Positions 17,109 to 25,460 of a stretch of DNA of 64,000 nucleotides are shown here, piece after piece. A model generated the notes under the pieces. The model worked only from the letters and a program-made list of their open reading frames with translations, ran no database searches and had not been told where the DNA came from. The position numbers and the translations under genes are program-made. Each line of letters begins with the position of its first letter. Position 1 is the first letter of the stretch. Source of the DNA: Xanthomonas sp. XNM01 (GTDB lineage: Bacteria; Pseudomonadota; Gammaproteobacteria; Xanthomonadales; Xanthomonadaceae); NCBI RefSeq assembly GCF_014851915.1, contig NZ_JACVAP010000006.1:62001-126000 (forward strand). Direction: 5' to 3'.

Positions 17109-17147
17109 ATGCCCGCCGACCCGGTTGCCGCGCCGTCGCCGCGCAGC

Positions 17148-18059
17148 TCAGCTGCCCGATCCGGCCAGCCAGTCGCGCGGAACCAGATACTCCTTCAGGC
17201 GCGCCTCGGCGCTGTCGGCCGCGGGCTCGTAGGCGTACTCCCAGCGCACCCGCGGCGGCAGGCTCATCAGGATCGATTCGGTACGGCCGCCGCTCTGCAG
17301 GCCGAACAGGGTGCCGCGGTCGTAGACCAGGTTGAACTCGACGTAGCGGCCGCGGCGGTAGAGCTGGAACTCGCGCTCGCGCTCGCCGTACGGCGTGTCG
17401 CGGCGGCGCTCCACGATCGGCAGGTAGGCATCGAGGAAGCCGTCGCCGACCGCGCGCATGTAGGCGAAGTCGTTGTCGAAGTCGCCGTGCAGGTCGTCGA
17501 AGAACAGGCCGCCGACGCCGCGGGTCTCGCTGCGGTGGCGCAGGTAGAAGTAGTCGTCGCACCAGCGTTTGTGGTCGGGATAGCGGTCCGGGCCGTACGG
17601 CTCGCACAGCGCGCGGGCGGTACGGTGCCAGCCGGTCACGTCCTCGTCGAACGGATAGAAGGGGGTCAGGTCGAATCCGCCGCCGAACCACCAGGCCACG
17701 GTACGGCCATCGCGCTCGGCGCGGAAATGGCGGACGTTGGCGTGCGTTGTCGGCAGATACGGGTTGCGCGGGTGGAACACCAGCGACACCCCCACGGCCC
17801 GCCACGAGGCGCCGGCCAGTTCCGGCCGGGCTGCGCTGGCCGAGGGCGGCAGGCGCGCGCCGGAGACGTCGGAGAAGCCGATGCCGGCCTGCTCGAACAC
17901 CGCGCCATCGCGCAGGATCCGGGTGCGGCCACCGCCGCCCTCGCTGCGCTGCCAGAGGTCCTCCACGAACCGGGCGTTGCCGTCGGCCTGTTCGATGGCC
18001 TGGCAGATGCGGTCCTGCAGACCGGTCAGATAGTCGCGTACGGCAGTGAAATCGTCCAT
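17148..18059 (-). CDS. hemF: Oxygen-dependent coproporphyrinogen III oxidase
   Basis: A 303-residue HemF, the aerobic enzyme that oxidatively decarboxylates coproporphyrinogen III to protoporphyrinogen IX in haem synthesis. Conserved blocks include [73 protein letters not shown] and the C-terminal [10 protein letters not shown]. The ATG at 18059 is the family start. The gene is preceded by a perfect FNR/Anr box and a TACAAT -10 that implies leaderless transcription. Confidence 0.97.
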   Translation of the reverse strand: MDDFTAVRDYLTGLQDRICQAIEQADGNARFVEDLWQRSEGGGGRTRILRDGAVFEQAGIGFSDVSGARLPPSASAARPELAGASWRAVGVSLVFHPRNPYLPTTHANVRHFRAERDGRTVAWWFGGGFDLTPFYPFDEDVTGWHRTARALCEPYGPDRYPDHKRWCDDYFYLRHRSETRGVGGLFFDDLHGDFDNDFAYMRAVGDGFLDAYLPIVERRRDTPYGEREREFQLYRRGRYVEFNLVYDRGTLFGLQSGGRTESILMSLPPRVRWEYAYEPAADSAEARLKEYLVPRDWLAGSGS

Positions 18060-18066
18060 GCGCGGG

Positions 18067-18072
18067 ATTGTA
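18067..18072 (-). promoter_or_regulatory. hemF -10 hexamer, leaderless start
   Basis: TACAAT on the minus strand lies seven bases before the hemF ATG. A start at the A of the ATG places the FNR/Anr box exactly at -41.5. Confidence 0.6.
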
Positions 18073-18093
18073 GCCGGGGGCCGCCCCCCGGCC

Positions 18094-18107
18094 TTGATCG
18101 CGATCAA
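18094..18107. promoter_or_regulatory. FNR/Anr-family operator upstream of hemF
   Basis: TTGATCGCGATCAA is a perfect match to the FNR/Anr consensus TTGAT-N4-ATCAA. It overlaps the stop codon of the upstream membrane-protein gene. Its centre is 41.5 bases upstream of the inferred start, the class II activator position. Anr/Dnr control of hemF is established in Pseudomonas aeruginosa. Confidence 0.85.
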
Positions 18108-18673
18108 GCCGCCGGGGCGCGGAACTCGGCCCTGACCCCGGCGCTGCACAGCTTCCAGACGATCCACACGTGCAGCACCGCCATCGTCAGCACGCCGACC
18201 GCGCTGGTGGCCATCGACATGACCCGGCTGGCCTGCATCTGGGCGATCAATGCCTGGCCGTCGGCGGAGTGCAGGAACTCCTGCGGATACATCGCGATCA
18301 TCGCGTCGAACATCTGCCCGACCAGCAGCAGGCTGAGCAGGTTGGTGACCGCGCTGACCAGCAGCAGGGCGATGAAGACCCGCCGCGCCCATTCGCGGCG
18401 CTTCAGCAGGCCCCAGGCGGTGACCAGGGTCAGGACCGACAGCGCCAGCATGCCCAGCGACAGCGGCACCCGGTGCACCAGCGCCCAGATCAGCCCGGCG
18501 GGGATCGGCCAGTCACGGGAGGCGAGGAGGGTCACCCAGTCGTCGGACACCAGCAGCGCGATCAGCCCCTGGACCAGCGACCAGGCGACGCTGAGGCCGG
18601 CAAGGATCAGGGTGATCTTGGCCAGCACGCTGACGAAGCCGGCGCGCGGCGCGGGGGGAAGAGGCAGCTGCAT
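18104..18673 (-). CDS. Predicted four-helix membrane protein of unknown function
   Basis: A 189-residue protein with four hydrophobic segments (around residues 13-35, 58-82, 92-118 and 150-178) and no recognisable catalytic motif. [15 protein letters not shown] stretch after the third segment resembles small DUF-type membrane proteins seen in related genomes. The ATG at 18673 starts just before the first helix. It lies upstream of hemF on the same strand, but the FNR/Anr box and promoter between them suggest that hemF has separate control. Confidence 0.7.
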   Translation of the reverse strand: MQLPLPPAPRAGFVSVLAKITLILAGLSVAWSLVQGLIALLVSDDWVTLLASRDWPIPAGLIWALVHRVPLSLGMLALSVLTLVTAWGLLKRREWARRVFIALLLVSAVTNLLSLLLVGQMFDAMIAMYPQEFLHSADGQALIAQMQASRVMSMATSAVGVLTMAVLHVWIVWKLCSAGVRAEFRAPAA

Positions 18674-18741
18674 CGTGGAGCGGTCCCTGCGGGTGGTGGA
18701 AGCCCCGCATTGTGCCGCAGGCGCTGGCCCCGGCATCGCCC

Positions 18742-19230
18742 TCAGGCGCCAGCGGGGTGGTCCTGCAGCGCGGCCGGTCCGGGACCGCCCGCCGCCAGCG
18801 CCGCGCATGCGGCCGGCAGGATGTGGCCGGCGCTCAGCGGGGCCACCGGCACCGGGTACGGTGGTCGTGGCGCGATCCAGGCCAGCTCGGCGATCTCGGC
18901 GCGGGCGGCCGGGCTGCCTTCGACGTCGGCCAGGAAGGCCTCGGCGCGGACCCGGCGGCCGGGTTCGTTCACCGCCACGTCCTCGAACGTGCCCAGCGCG
19001 ACGGCGCTGCCGGCGCGCAGCTGCACGCCCAGTTCCTCGTCCAGCTCGCGGGCCAGCGTGGTCAGCGCATCCTCGCCCGGCTCGCGCTTGCCGCCGGGCT
19101 GGATGAAGATCGTCGAGTCCTGCTTGCGCACCAGCAGCACGCGCCCGGCCGCATCGCGGATCACCGCGGCCACGGTCAGGATCGGCGCCACCGTCGCGTC
19201 CACCGGCGATGGCGCGCCGGCCCCGCTCAC
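18742..19230 (-). CDS. NUDIX hydrolase
   Basis: A 162-residue NUDIX protein. The full Nudix box GGKREPGEDALTTLARELDE plus ELGV is present near residues 43-66, with the REXXEE-type metal-binding residues intact. It should hydrolyse a nucleoside diphosphate-linked substrate. The start is a GTG at 19230 that overlaps the TGA stop of the upstream peptidase gene (GTGA), which implies translational coupling. The substrate cannot be read from the sequence. Confidence 0.88.
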   Translation of the reverse strand: MSGAGAPSPVDATVAPILTVAAVIRDAAGRVLLVRKQDSTIFIQPGGKREPGEDALTTLARELDEELGVQLRAGSAVALGTFEDVAVNEPGRRVRAEAFLADVEGSPAARAEIAELAWIAPRPPYPVPVAPLSAGHILPAACAALAAGGPGPAALQDHPAGA

Positions 19231-21581
19231 TTCAGGGTGCGCTCGTACAGCTTGAGGATGCGCTTGTACTGGTCCAGCCAGGAATCGGCGCGGACATAGC
19301 CGTGGCGCTCCAGCGGATAGGCGGCCAGTTCCCAGTTGTCCTTGTGCAGCTCGATCAGGCGCTGGCTCAGCACCACCGAGTCGCGGAAGAACACGTTGTC
19401 GTCCATCATCCCGTGCGCGATCAGCAGGTGGTCCTGCAGGCCCTCGGCGTACTCGATCGGCGAGGACGTGGCGTAAGCCTGCGGGTCGAGTTCCGGCGTG
19501 TTGAGGATGTTGGACGTGTACTCGTGGTTGTACTGGGTCCAGTCGACCACCGGGCGCAGCGCGGCGCCGGCCTTGAACGTGCCCGGTGAGCGGAACAGCG
19601 CCATGAAGGTCATGAAGCCACCGTAGCTGCCGCCGTAGATGCCGGCGCGGTCGCGGTCGCCCTGGCGCTGCTCGACCACCCAGTCCAGGCCGTCCAGGTA
19701 ATCCTCCAGCTCCGGATGGCCCATGTTGCGGTAGATCGCGGTGCGCCAGTCGCGGCCGTAGCCTTCCGAGGCGCGGAAATCCAGGTCCAGCACCACGTAG
19801 CCCTGCTGCACCAGCAGGTTGTGGAACATCTGCTCGCGGAAGTAGTTCGGGTAGCGGTCGCTGACGTTCTGCAGGTAGCCGGCGCCGTGCACGAACATCA
19901 CGATCGGGTACTTGCGGCCCGGCTCGTAGTCGGCCGGCCCGTAGAACTTGCCCCAGACCGTACCGGCGCCGTGCTTGGACGGCACCTGCACGTACTCGGG
20001 CTGGATCCACGTGCGCGCCTTGAACGCGGCGCTGCGGGTGTCGGTCAGCTGGCGGGCCTGGCCACCGGCCAGCGGCTGCACCGACAGCTGCGGCGGCAGG
20101 TAGCTGGCCGACCAGCGCACCAGCAGCTGGCTGCCGTCGGGCGAGACGCTGAAGTCCTCCACGCCCTTCAGCGCGGTGACCTCGCGCAGCGCGCCGCCGG
20201 CCAGGTCCAGCGCGCAGACCTCGTAGACGCCGGGGCGCTCGCGGTTGCACAGGAACAGCAGGCTGCGTCCGTCGGCGCCCAGCTGCGGCTCGGAGGCTTC
20301 CCACGTGCCGGAGGTGCGCTGGCGCGGCCTGGCGGCACCGTCCTGGGTATAGACGTGCGAGTACCCGGACTCCTCGGACAGGAACCACAGCGTGCGGTTG
20401 TCCGGCAGCCAGCCGAAATCGTTGAAGTTCCAGTTGATCCAGGCGGCGTCGGTGAGGCGGTGGCGCGGCAGCAGCTGCGCGCCCTTCAGGTCGACCGCCG
20501 CGATCCAGCGGTCCTTGTTGTCGACCGCGCGCAGCATCACCGCGGCATTGGCGCCGTCGTCGCTCCAGCTGATCGACGCACCGCCGCGGCCGGTGCCGAC
20601 GCGCACCGCGCGCTGGCCCTTCAGCGGCTCCTTGCCGGCGGCCTTGCGCAGCGCGGCCAGCGGATCGGTGCCGATGCCCGGCAGCACGTCGGTCTTCAGT
20701 TCACGGACCTGGCCGGTCTGCGCGTCGACCAGCCACAGCGCGTGCGGGGTCGGGTCGTTGCGGCCGACGCGCACGCGCACGTCCTCGAACTCTTCGTAGC
20801 CGGACTCGGTCACGTACAGCGGCATCTTGCCGCGCTGGCCGGTGTCGGCGCCCTTCTTGCGGGTGACCACCAGCAGGTGGCGCGCATCCGGCGACAGGCT
20901 GGAATCGACGATCTCGACCTGGTCGCCCAGCCAGACCGGGCCGGCGGCGCGGGTCGGGTCGGCCTTGCGCCAGGTCTCTTCCTGGCGACGCTGTTCCTCG
21001 CGCTGGTCGCGGTCGCGGCGCAGCGTGGCGATGGTGCGCAGCTGCTGCTCGCGCAGCGCGTCGGCCTTCGGCGCGGCGTCCGGGTCCTTCTCGGCCTTCA
21101 GCGTGGCGATCTGCGCGGCGCCGGTCGCGGCGGTCCAGTGGAACCAGTCGTTGCCGGCGCGCCAGACCACGCCGCCGTCGCGGGCGAAGGCCACGCGCGA
21201 TTCGGCCGCGGCGGTGCGGGTCAGCTGGGTCAGCGCACCGGTGGACAGGTCGCGTACGAACACGTCGCCGTTGCGGACGAAGGCGCTGCGGCGGCGCTGG
21301 CCGTCGTAGACCACGTCGGCCACGTCCAGATCGGCGCGCGCGGCATCGTCGACGCGCTGCAGCGCGCCGCCGGCGATCGGCTGGCGCCAGGTGTCGCGCA
21401 CCGCGCTGCCTTCGCGCTTGAGCTGCAGCTGGGCCTCGCGGCCGTTCCAGCTCCACCAGGCGCTTTCGACCGGGGCGCCGATCCAGTCCGGGTCGGCCAT
21501 GGCCTGTTCGATCGTGATCGGCGTGGACGCCAGGGTCGGGGCGGCGAACAGCAGCAGCGCGAGGGGCAGCAGTCTTGGCAT
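19227..21581 (-). CDS. S9 family prolyl oligopeptidase (dipeptidyl peptidase IV-like)
   Basis: A 784-residue secreted peptidase. Residues 1-18 (MPRLLPLALLLFAAPTLA) are a Sec signal, followed by a beta-propeller domain to about residue 520 and an alpha/beta-hydrolase domain. The catalytic triad is Ser652 in GGSYGGF, Asp727 in MMDDNVFF and His760 in ERHGY; the spacing matches DPP IV. It cleaves short peptides, often after proline, in the periplasm. The ATG at 21581 begins the signal peptide; no Shine-Dalgarno motif is apparent. A NUDIX gene overlaps its stop codon. Confidence 0.93.
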   Translation of the reverse strand: MPRLLPLALLLFAAPTLASTPITIEQAMADPDWIGAPVESAWWSWNGREAQLQLKREGSAVRDTWRQPIAGGALQRVDDAARADLDVADVVYDGQRRRSAFVRNGDVFVRDLSTGALTQLTRTAAAESRVAFARDGGVVWRAGNDWFHWTAATGAAQIATLKAEKDPDAAPKADALREQQLRTIATLRRDRDQREEQRRQEETWRKADPTRAAGPVWLGDQVEIVDSSLSPDARHLLVVTRKKGADTGQRGKMPLYVTESGYEEFEDVRVRVGRNDPTPHALWLVDAQTGQVRELKTDVLPGIGTDPLAALRKAAGKEPLKGQRAVRVGTGRGGASISWSDDGANAAVMLRAVDNKDRWIAAVDLKGAQLLPRHRLTDAAWINWNFNDFGWLPDNRTLWFLSEESGYSHVYTQDGAARPRQRTSGTWEASEPQLGADGRSLLFLCNRERPGVYEVCALDLAGGALREVTALKGVEDFSVSPDGSQLLVRWSASYLPPQLSVQPLAGGQARQLTDTRSAAFKARTWIQPEYVQVPSKHGAGTVWGKFYGPADYEPGRKYPIVMFVHGAGYLQNVSDRYPNYFREQMFHNLLVQQGYVVLDLDFRASEGYGRDWRTAIYRNMGHPELEDYLDGLDWVVEQRQGDRDRAGIYGGSYGGFMTFMALFRSPGTFKAGAALRPVVDWTQYNHEYTSNILNTPELDPQAYATSSPIEYAEGLQDHLLIAHGMMDDNVFFRDSVVLSQRLIELHKDNWELAAYPLERHGYVRADSWLDQYKRILKLYERTLK

Positions 21582-21787
21582 GAGGAGGCGGCCGTGGTCT
21601 GTAAACCGGGCAGGGTAGCAAGCCGGGCGTCGGCTGGCCCGGGCCACTGGTCATGCGCTGCCGGTGGCCGCCGCGCAATGCGACGCACCCGGGCCGGGAC
21701 TTGTCGCTCGCACCCCGGCCGGTCAAGCTACCGGCCCATGCCCGGCGGACAGGTTTCGCTGCGCCTTCGATGCCCAGCGGAGACCGC

Positions 21788-23203
21788 ATGTCGGCCGATC
21801 CCCAGTTCCAGCCGGACGCCATCGCGTCCGCCCGCCCGGCCGCGATCGGCGCGGGGACACGCGCGTTCTGCTTCGAGGCCGGGGCCACGCGCACGCTGGA
21901 GGAGTTCCTCGGCCATGTCCGCGGGGTGGCCGCCGGCCTGCCCGGCGCGCGCCATGTGGTGAACCTGTGCGAGGACCGCTACCGCTTCCTGGTCGCCTTC
22001 TGCGCCGCGGCGCTGCGCGGCCAGACCACGCTGCTGCCGCCATCGCGTGCGCCCGAGGTGGTCCTGGCCACCATGGCGACCCACGGCGACGCCTACTGCC
22101 TGGGCGATGACCCCGGCCTGCTGCCCGAGGCGCTGGCCGAGACGCAGCGCCGGCTGCTGCCGCCGGTCCTGCCCAGCGAGGAGGGCGCCGCACCGCTGCT
22201 GGCGACCGACTGGCCGGTGGCGATCGGCTACACCTCCGGCAGCACCGGCCAGCCGCAGGCGCACGTCAAGACCTGGGCGTCGTTCATCACCAGCACCGCG
22301 CAGAACCTGGCCGCACTGCAGGACCTGTGGGGCCAGGCGCAGCCGCAGGTGGTGGCGACGGTGCCGCCGCAGCACATGTACGGCATGGAGCTGTCGGTGC
22401 TGCTGCCGCTGCTGGGCGGCGCGGCGGTGCATGCCGGCCGGCCGCTGTTCCCGGCCGATGTCGCCCAGGCGCTGGCCGACGCGCCCGCGCCGCGGCTGCT
22501 GGTGACCACGCCGGTGCATCTGCGCGCGCTGCTGCAGTCCGATGTCGACCTGCCGCCGCTGGCCGGCATCGTCTCGGCGACCGCGCCGCTGGCGCCCGAG
22601 CTGGCTGCCGCGGCCGAGGCCCGCTACGGCTGCGAGGTGCGCGAGGTGTTCGGTTCCACCGAAACCTGCGTGTTCGCGCGGCGGCGTACCGCCGCCGATG
22701 CGCTGTGGACCCCGCTTCCCGGCGTGCGCGTGGTCGCGCGCCCGGACGGTGCGCTGGTGCACGCCGCGCACCTGCCGCAGCCGGTGGCCCTGGCCGACCT
22801 GGTCGAGGTGGAGGCCGACGGGCGCTTCCGCCTGTGCGGCCGCCAGGCCGACCTGCTCGAGATCGCCGGCAAGCGTGCCTCGCTTGGCGACCTGACCCGC
22901 CGCCTGCTCGCGGTGCCCGGCGTCGAGGACGGCGTGGTCGTGCAGCTGCCTGCCGACGGCAGCGGCGGCATCGGTCGCATCGCCGCGCTGGCGGTCGCGC
23001 CGGGCCTGTCGCCGCAGGCGATCGTCGAGGCCCTGCGCGCCGGCGTGGACCCGGTGTTCCTGCCGCGTCGCGTGCGCCTGCTCGACGCGCTGCCGCGCAA
23101 CGCCACCGGCAAGCTGCTGCGGCATGAGCTGCTGGCATTGCTCGACGAGGCGGCGGACCGGCATTCATCCGCGGGCGGGGACGCTCCCGCTGCCAGCCCG
23201 TAG
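21788..23203 (+). CDS. xanA2: Aryl-AMP/ACP ligase of the xanthomonadin locus (XanA2-like)
   Basis: A 471-residue adenylate-forming enzyme. GYTSGSTGQPQ is the P-loop-like A3 motif, EVFGSTETCVFARR is the A5 region and a short C-terminal domain ends with NATGKLLRHEL, carrying the catalytic Lys. In Xanthomonas the corresponding enzyme activates 3-hydroxybenzoate and loads it on the pigment ACP. That reaction fits here because a chorismatase and an ACP gene lie within 6 kb. It is divergent from the peptidase gene and followed by a patatin gene. A start six codons earlier (21770) is possible. Confidence 0.82.
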   Translation: MSADPQFQPDAIASARPAAIGAGTRAFCFEAGATRTLEEFLGHVRGVAAGLPGARHVVNLCEDRYRFLVAFCAAALRGQTTLLPPSRAPEVVLATMATHGDAYCLGDDPGLLPEALAETQRRLLPPVLPSEEGAAPLLATDWPVAIGYTSGSTGQPQAHVKTWASFITSTAQNLAALQDLWGQAQPQVVATVPPQHMYGMELSVLLPLLGGAAVHAGRPLFPADVAQALADAPAPRLLVTTPVHLRALLQSDVDLPPLAGIVSATAPLAPELAAAAEARYGCEVREVFGSTETCVFARRRTAADALWTPLPGVRVVARPDGALVHAAHLPQPVALADLVEVEADGRFRLCGRQADLLEIAGKRASLGDLTRRLLAVPGVEDGVVVQLPADGSGGIGRIAALAVAPGLSPQAIVEALRAGVDPVFLPRRVRLLDALPRNATGKLLRHELLALLDEAADRHSSAGGDAPAASP

Positions 23204-23248
23204 AATCCAGCCCGCCGCGCCGTCGCGGCTGCCTCGACTGCCGATGCC

Positions 23249-24304
23249 GTGAAGCGATTCCGTCCGCTGCGTTCCTGCCTGCCGTTGCTGGCCGCCGTCC
23301 TGATCGCCGCCTGCGGCGGGACCCGGTCCGATCCGCCGCCGCAGACCGCGGTCGTGCCGCCGGCCGCGCAGCCCGACCCGACCGTGCCCAGGGTCCGCAT
23401 CGGCCTGGCGCTCGGCGGTGGTGCGGCCAAGGGCTTCGCCCACATCGGCGTGATCAAGATGCTGGAGGCCAACGGGCTCAAGCCTGACGTGGTCGCCGGC
23501 ACCAGCGCCGGCAGCGTGGTCGGCGCGCTGTACGCCAGCGGCATGGATCCGTTCCAGCTGCAGGAGAAGGCGGTGGCGCTGGATGAAGCCAGCATCCGCG
23601 ACGTGCGCCTGTTCGGCGGCGGCCTGGTCCAGGGCCTGAAGCTGCAGGACTACGTCAACGACCAGGTCGGCAAGCGCTCCATCGAGCGCCTGCCGCGGCC
23701 ATTCGCGGCGGTGGCCACGCGCCTGGAAACCGGCGAGCGCACGGTGTTCGTGCGCGGCAACACCGGCCAGGCGGTGCGTGCGTCCAGCAGCGTGCCCGGC
23801 GTGTTCGAGCCGGTCACGATCGGCCAGTACCAGTACGTCGACGGCGGCGTGGTCAGCCCGGTGCCGGTCGATGCCGCGCGCCAGCTCGGCGCCGACATCG
23901 TCATCGCGGTGGACATCTCCAGCAAGGCCAGCGGGCGCCGCCCGGACGGCATGCTCGGCATCGTCAACCAGTCGATCGCCATCATGGGCCAGCGCCTGGG
24001 CGAGCAGGAGCTGGCCCGCGCCGAGGTGGTGATCCGCCCCGACGTGCTCGACTACGGCTCGGCCGACTTCACCAGGCGCAACCAGTCGATCATGGAAGGC
24101 GAGAAGGCCGCGCTGGCCGCGCTGCCGCAGATCCGTGCCGCCGTGCAGAAGCTGCACGCCGAGCGCGTCGCCGCAGCGCGTACCGCCGCCGCCGCGACCG
24201 AAGCGGCGCGTGCGAAGGCCGAGGCGGCCGAGCGGGCCAGGCTGGAATGCGAGCGCTCCGGCCGCTGGAATCCGCTGCGTCGCAAGGACTGCGGGGCCGA
24301 CTGA
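23249..24304 (+). CDS. Patatin-like phospholipase lipoprotein
   Basis: A 351-residue protein with a GTG start, a signal ending in a LIAAC lipobox (Cys near residue 22), and a patatin domain. The oxyanion loop is ALGGGAAKGFAH, the nucleophile elbow is GTSAG and the Asp of the Ser-Asp dyad is in YVDGGVVSPVPV. It is therefore an active-looking serine acyl hydrolase anchored to a membrane, similar to RssA/NTE-type proteins. The last 60 residues are Ala/Glu/Arg-rich and probably helical, ending in a Cys-containing tail. It lies between aryl polyene genes, but no direct role in pigment synthesis is known to me. Confidence 0.88.
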   Translation: MKRFRPLRSCLPLLAAVLIAACGGTRSDPPPQTAVVPPAAQPDPTVPRVRIGLALGGGAAKGFAHIGVIKMLEANGLKPDVVAGTSAGSVVGALYASGMDPFQLQEKAVALDEASIRDVRLFGGGLVQGLKLQDYVNDQVGKRSIERLPRPFAAVATRLETGERTVFVRGNTGQAVRASSSVPGVFEPVTIGQYQYVDGGVVSPVPVDAARQLGADIVIAVDISSKASGRRPDGMLGIVNQSIAIMGQRLGEQELARAEVVIRPDVLDYGSADFTRRNQSIMEGEKAALAALPQIRAAVQKLHAERVAAARTAAAATEAARAKAEAAERARLECERSGRWNPLRRKDCGAD

Positions 24305-24428
24305 GGCCGCCGGCAGTCGCACTGCGACGCCGGCCGCACGCTGCGGCCCCGGACCCGGGAACTGTCTCGACGACACCGCCGGCACGCCACCCGACGGAGG
24401 CGATCCCGCGCTGGACGCCGGCGCTGTC

Positions 24429-25460
24429 TCAACCGCCGGGCGTGGCGTCGACCGGGCCGTGCACGCCGTCGATCTCGACCTGCAGTTCGCGCCGGCAGAC
24501 CTGCGCGTGCAGCAGCAGGCGCGGCACCGCCGGCGCCAGATGCGCATCCAGGCGCGCGGCCACCGTGGCCGCATCGGCCGGGTCGCGCACATAGACCTTG
24601 AGCGGACTGCCCGCATCGAGCCGGGCCGGCAGGTCCGGGCGCTGCCGGCGTGCGCCGTCGATCAGGCTGTCGATGTTGGCCAGGGTCTCGTCGACCTGGG
24701 CCGCGACGTCGCCGGCATGCAGCGAGACATGGCCGACGATGGCCGCGGTGCCCGACAGCAGCAGCGGCACCTGCGCGCCGGCCGGCGGCAGCATCGCGCG
24801 GGCGAAGCTCGGCGACTGCGGCCCGTACTGGCGCGGATAGCGGTAGGCGCTGATCTGGCGCGGGTTCTCCAGCGGCGTGCCCGCGGCCTGCGTGGACAGC
24901 CAGTAGACCTGCAGCCGGCGCACGCCGTCGCAGCGACCGATCGCGGTGGCGGCCGGCAGCCGGGTGACCTCGAACCGCCCGAGGCCGGCGACGCGGCCGA
25001 CGCAGAAGCGGCGGTAGCGCTCTTCGTCGCCTTCGCCCCGGGTGATCGCATCCATGTAGTTCCAGATGCGCAGCAGCTCGGGCATCGCGCTGGTGGAGAC
25101 GAAACCGAGCATCCGCGCATAGGCGCCGGTGGCGGCCGCCTCGATGTCCTCGCCGTCCGGCTCGTCGATCTCCAGTGCGCCGAACAGCAGGCGGCCGTCG
25201 CTGGCCCAGGCGATGTCGCCGTCGCGGCCGCACGCGACCGGGTGGGGCGTGCGCCAGACCTCGATCACGTCCTCGCCGGCCAGCGGCTGCAGCGGCACCT
25301 GCAGATAGCGCGGGTCGTCGCTGCCGGGGCGCGCGCCGGCCCCGAAGCCGAGCACGGCCAGGACCCGCGGATCGGCCAGCGCCGCGGCCAGGGTCGAGGC
25401 CGGTGCATAGCGCACGTCCAGCTGCGGCGCGGCGGCGGAGAAGGGCATCGGGCTGCTCAT
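24429..25460 (-). CDS. xanB2: Chorismatase, 3-/4-hydroxybenzoate synthase (XanB2-like)
   Basis: A 343-residue protein of the FkbO/Hyg5/XanB2 chorismatase family, which has a RidA-like fold and was once annotated as pteridine-dependent deoxygenase. Conserved segments are QVYWLSTQAAGTPLENPRQISA-type residues, YRYPRQYGPQSPSFARA, LLSGTAAIVGH and the C-terminal KVYVRD. XanB2 converts chorismate to 3-hydroxybenzoate and 4-hydroxybenzoate; the former starts xanthomonadin and the latter feeds ubiquinone. The start overlaps the halogenase stop by four bases (ATGA), so the two are co-translated. Confidence 0.88.
   Translation of the reverse strand: MSSPMPFSAAAPQLDVRYAPASTLAAALADPRVLAVLGFGAGARPGSDDPRYLQVPLQPLAGEDVIEVWRTPHPVACGRDGDIAWASDGRLLFGALEIDEPDGEDIEAAATGAYARMLGFVSTSAMPELLRIWNYMDAITRGEGDEERYRRFCVGRVAGLGRFEVTRLPAATAIGRCDGVRRLQVYWLSTQAAGTPLENPRQISAYRYPRQYGPQSPSFARAMLPPAGAQVPLLLSGTAAIVGHVSLHAGDVAAQVDETLANIDSLIDGARRQRPDLPARLDAGSPLKVYVRDPADAATVAARLDAHLAPAVPRLLLHAQVCRRELQVEIDGVHGPVDATPGG

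Noticed and set aside
17071-17110. Treating the terminator at 17074-17108 as a polA terminator
   Set aside because: It lies nearly 300 bases after polA, beyond another palindrome, and forms the 3' end of a self-contained sRNA.
20392-20799. Plus-strand open frames inside the S9 peptidase gene
   Set aside because: Antisense to a peptidase with an intact catalytic triad.
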